Of a stretch of 23,116 nucleotides of DNA, positions 21,664 through 23,116 are shown piece by piece (the stretch's first letter is position 1; each line of letters opens with the position of its first letter). The DNA is taken from positions 17,282 through 40,397 of the forward strand of contig NZ_JAPJNQ010000009.1 in assembly GCF_030826625.1 (NCBI RefSeq), given 5' to 3'. Below the pieces are notes generated by a model. It ran no database searches, had not been told where the DNA came from, and saw only the letters and a program-made list of their open reading frames with translations. This stretch comes from Corynebacterium sp. GTDB taxonomy: Bacteria > Actinomycetota > Actinomycetes > Mycobacteriales > Mycobacteriaceae. The translations under genes and the position numbers were made by a program.

Positions 21664-21954
21664 CTAGTCTTCGTCGTGTTCGTAGATGCGGTCGGTGCTG
21701 CGATCTGTTTCTACGTCGCTGCCGTCGACCTGGTTCGGGTGCTTTTTGCGAGCGCTCAGGTCTTTGACCTCACGCATGCGAGGGTCTGGATCAAGCCGGT
21801 CGGCGATTGCCTTGCGTGCAGAGCGCGTCATTGATTTGGTGACCTGAGAGTTGATGGCCTTTTCGTAGGCATCTTTGATTTGGTGGTACCGCTTTCGGCC
21901 CGCCTTCGTGCCGAAGACGTATCCCGCGGTGGCACCGACGACGAACTGAATCAT
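21664..21954 (-). CDS. YtxH-like small membrane-associated protein
   Basis: A 96-residue protein beginning MIQFVVGATAGYVFGTKAGRKRYHQIKDAY, the short hydrophobic Gly-rich segment plus basic stretch seen in YtxH-type and related actinobacterial proteins. The remainder is hydrophilic, with a strongly acidic/charged end (DRIYEHDED). The N-terminal hydrophobic part may insert in the membrane, leaving a cytoplasmic tail. Function is unknown; in other bacteria such proteins are stress-associated. It converges with dnaG, the stops being 12 bases apart. Confidence 0.8.
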   Translation of the reverse strand: MIQFVVGATAGYVFGTKAGRKRYHQIKDAYEKAINSQVTKSMTRSARKAIADRLDPDPRMREVKDLSARKKHPNQVDGSDVETDRSTDRIYEHDED

Positions 21955-22024
21955 GGTGAAACGTTTCCCTTTTCTTTGCAGTTGCGCACCCTGTGGTGCA
22001 GTGGGTGCTATGAGCTGTGCCCTA

Positions 22025-22125
22025 GCCTACCTGTCTCAGCCTAGCTGTCTTGGATGAGTTTTTGGTTGAGTTTTCTTGGCCTACCTGTTTCGGTGGCTCT
22101 AGCTGTCTTGGCCTATTTATTTCGG
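22025..22125. repeat. Imperfect duplication in the ytxH-lipoprotein gap
   Basis: GCCTACCTGTCTC (22025-22037) then CTAGCTGTCTTGG (22041-22053) recur as GCCTACCTGTTTC (22079-22091) then CTAGCTGTCTTGG (22099-22111), and a third decayed GCCTATTTATTTC starts at 22111. A block of about 55 bases appears to have been duplicated and partly decayed. Confidence 0.65.
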
Positions 22126-22275
22126 GGTTTTCTAGCTAGCGCGGCCCTAAAATCCCGGTTTTCAAGGTATTGGCTATCTTGTTAAGGCAAGCGTAACCAC
22201 GGTCACCACGCAGCATGCTGTGATATATGCCCCACAATTTGGGGTTTAGACACATAGTTCACGTGTCAATGTATG

Positions 22276-22281
22276 TATACT
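22276..22281 (+). promoter_or_regulatory. -10 element upstream of the second lipoprotein gene
   Basis: TATACT in an AT-rich context is the best -10 in the region. Transcription from about 22288 would give a leader of roughly 90 bases containing the CCCAG/CTGGG hairpin and the ACTCACAAG pair. No clear -35 is present. Confidence 0.4.
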
Positions 22282-22377
22282 CACTTATCGTGTCGAGCTG
22301 GAGTTCTCAGAGGCTAGACACCGCCTCCCCAGTAAACGCTGGGAAAACTCACAAGACTCACAAGAAGGGTTGAAGAC

Positions 22378-22869
22378 ATGAAATCGAATACTTTCCGCCG
22401 CGTTTCCATCGCAGCAGCCACCGCCGCTCTGGGCCTGACTCTCGCCGCCTGCAGCAATGGCGGCAATGGTGCCCCAGTGACCGTCACTGAAACCGCAGCA
22501 CCAGCACAACAGAATAACCAGAACAACCAGGGCAGCGGACAGGCTACTGTCACCGTAACTGAAGGTGCTGGCGCTAACGCTGGTAACAATGCTGGTGCTG
22601 GTGCTGGTGCTGGTTCCGGTGCTGGCCAGGCAGGTGGCAACGCTGCTACCAACGACCTGCCTACCGATATCACCGGCTACACCGGTGAAGCAGAGCGCGA
22701 CCTGACCGAAGAGCGTCTGACTAAGGACGAAGTAGCTCAGGTTCTGCAGCGTGCCCACAATGGTGAAGGCAAGGTCAAGTGGGACAACGACGGCTACTGG
22801 GAAGTTGAAGTTGGTGGCATCGACATCGACATCGACCAGAACGGTCTGGTTCTTAACGTTGACCGCTAA
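22378..22869 (+). CDS. Putative lipoprotein with low-complexity linker and C-terminal PepSY-like segment
   Basis: A 163-residue predicted lipoprotein. The signal peptide is MKSNTFRRVSIAAATAALGLTLAAC, with lipobox LAAC at C25. A Val/Thr-rich stretch (VTVTETAAPAQ and again ATVTVTEGAG) and an Asn/Gln then Ala/Gly-rich linker span about 30-95. The C-terminal 65 residues are folded-looking and acidic: LTKDEVAQVLQRAHNGEGKV, then WDNDGYWEVEVGGIDIDIDQNG and LNVDR, a helix-then-beta pattern that recalls PepSY-type domains. ATG 22378 has AAGAAGGG at 22362-22369. A strong terminator follows. Function unknown; the domain guess is tentative. Confidence 0.82.
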   Translation: MKSNTFRRVSIAAATAALGLTLAACSNGGNGAPVTVTETAAPAQQNNQNNQGSGQATVTVTEGAGANAGNNAGAGAGAGSGAGQAGGNAATNDLPTDITGYTGEAERDLTEERLTKDEVAQVLQRAHNGEGKVKWDNDGYWEVEVGGIDIDIDQNGLVLNVDR

Positions 22870-22886
22870 ATAGGTCGCCTCCGCTT

Positions 22887-22910
22887 CTGCATAGCTTTGT
22901 GACTATGCAG
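22887..22910 (+). other. Perfect 8-bp hairpin after the lipoprotein gene
   Basis: CTGCATAG (22887-22894), 8-base loop, CTATGCAG (22903-22910). There is no T-run. A second hairpin GGTTC/GAACC follows at 22925-22940. Both precede the strong terminator and might protect the mRNA 3' end. Confidence 0.55.
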
Positions 22911-22945
22911 GGCACTGAATAATTGGTTCTTTTGGGAACCCAGCG

Positions 22946-22987
22946 AAACCGTCCGATACGCGCGTAGCGTACCGGGCGGTTTTCTTA
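22946..22987 (+). terminator. Rho-independent terminator of the lipoprotein gene
   Basis: AAACCGTCCG (22946-22955) pairs with CGGGCGGTTT (22973-22982), with one G-T wobble, and an inner stem TACGC/GCGTA (22957-22961 and 22967-22971) closes a 5-base loop. A T-rich run TTTTCTT follows on the plus strand. This is the best terminator in the window. Confidence 0.88.
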
Positions 22988-23015
22988 TGTCGCGGTGGGG
23001 ATTGAGGCACCCTGT

Positions 23016-23062
23016 CGTACGGGGAACGTGCGGCCGATGATGGTGCCGTACGGGGAACGTGC
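23016..23062. repeat. 16-bp direct repeat CGTACGGGGAACGTGC, period 31
   Basis: Exact copies lie at 23016-23031 and 23047-23062, each followed by a related sequence (GGCCG or CGCCG). No gene in the last 125 bases can be supported; short frames are open on both strands but are cut by the window edge. It may be an intergenic repeat family or the edge of a repeat-bearing gene. Confidence 0.6.
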
Positions 23063-23116
23063 CGCCGGGAATGGTGGCTTTGGCGTTGATGGTGTCGATT
23101 ATGGTCCCTTTTGCAG

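Larger units (their letters stand above)
21955..22377. other. Noncoding stretch with degenerate repeats and hairpins
   Basis: No gene can be supported in these 423 bases. It contains a hairpin GCACC/GGTGC (21986-21999), three related copies of GCCTACCTGTYTC (22025, 22079, 22111), two exact copies of CTAGCTGTCTTGG (22041 and 22099), a CCCCA/TGGGG hairpin (22230-22244), a likely -10 TATACT (22276-22281), a CCCAG/CTGGG hairpin (22328-22343) and a tandem ACTCACAAG pair (22347-22364) just before the lipoprotein ribosome site. Stops are frequent in all frames. Confidence 0.7.

Noticed and set aside
22182..22198. TTAAGGCAAGCGTAACC as a DtxR iron box
   Set aside because: It matches TTAGGTTAGGCTAACC only if a base is inserted, and dyad symmetry is poor; too weak to list.
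22925..22982. tRNA-like GGTTC stem next to the terminator
   Set aside because: No cloverleaf can be drawn; the sequence is better explained by two hairpins, one being a terminator.

Overview
The window looks like a chromosomal segment of a Corynebacterium or close relative (Mycobacteriales). The reasons are gene order and protein style: hrcA-dnaJ-rsmE, phoH-ybeY-era-recO-uppS, an ArsR regulator plus Zur divergent from a single-chain glycyl-tRNA synthetase, and dgt-dnaG. Other pointers are many GTG starts, promoters of the actinobacterial gnTAnnnTng type placed so close to starts that mRNAs may be leaderless, and a DnaG zinc-ribbon variant that I recall from corynebacteria. The species cannot be named from the sequence. 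No rRNA, tRNA, insertion sequence, phage gene or CRISPR array was seen.

Layout. Bases 1-2378 (+): the end of hrcA, dnaJ and rsmE (chaperone control and 16S rRNA methylation). Bases 2380-6021: an accessory-looking block made of a minus-strand dipZ (CcdA plus thioredoxin fusion) and, divergent from it, a repeat-rich Met/Lys/Asp lipoprotein, an ECF sigma factor of SigK type and its RskA-type membrane anti-sigma factor. Bases 6070-12161 (+): phoH, ybeY, pdxY, era, recO, uppS and an MbfA-like iron exporter, mostly a tightly packed string of ribosome, cofactor, repair and cell-wall-lipid genes. Bases 12190-12942 (-): zur and an ArsR-family regulator as a two-gene operon, divergent from glyS (13253-14632). 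Bases 14723-17526: an orphan tail-anchored protein and, on the minus strand, a large secreted/membrane TPM-domain protein with a very long coiled coil. Bases 17544-21651 (+): a YdcF/SanA-type DUF218 protein, dgt and dnaG. Bases 21664-21954 (-): a YtxH-like small protein. The last 1.1 kb holds a long noncoding stretch, a second lipoprotein, a run of hairpins ending in a strong terminator, and a 31-base direct repeat at the edge.

The most interesting unit is the dipZ / Met-rich lipoprotein / sigK / rskA block. In Mycobacterium tuberculosis SigK, held by RskA, controls mpt70, mpt83 and dipZ, so finding dipZ beside sigK-rskA here suggests the same regulatory link has been kept physically together. 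The mycobacterial surface antigens are replaced by a lipoprotein built of K-M-E-K-N-D hexapeptides. The divergent intergenic region carries CCAATCC on both strands, and on the dipZ strand this is followed after 16 bases by CCGAAA, close to the SigK promoter consensus as I recall it. The block sits between rsmE and phoH, genes that I recall as neighbours in other corynebacteria.

Other points worth attention: three of the four usual zinc ligands of the DnaG zinc ribbon are absent; pdxY sits between ybeY and era, where a CBS/CorC-type gene is usual; and direct repeats lie immediately after several stop codons, suggesting local tandem duplication in the intergenic spaces.
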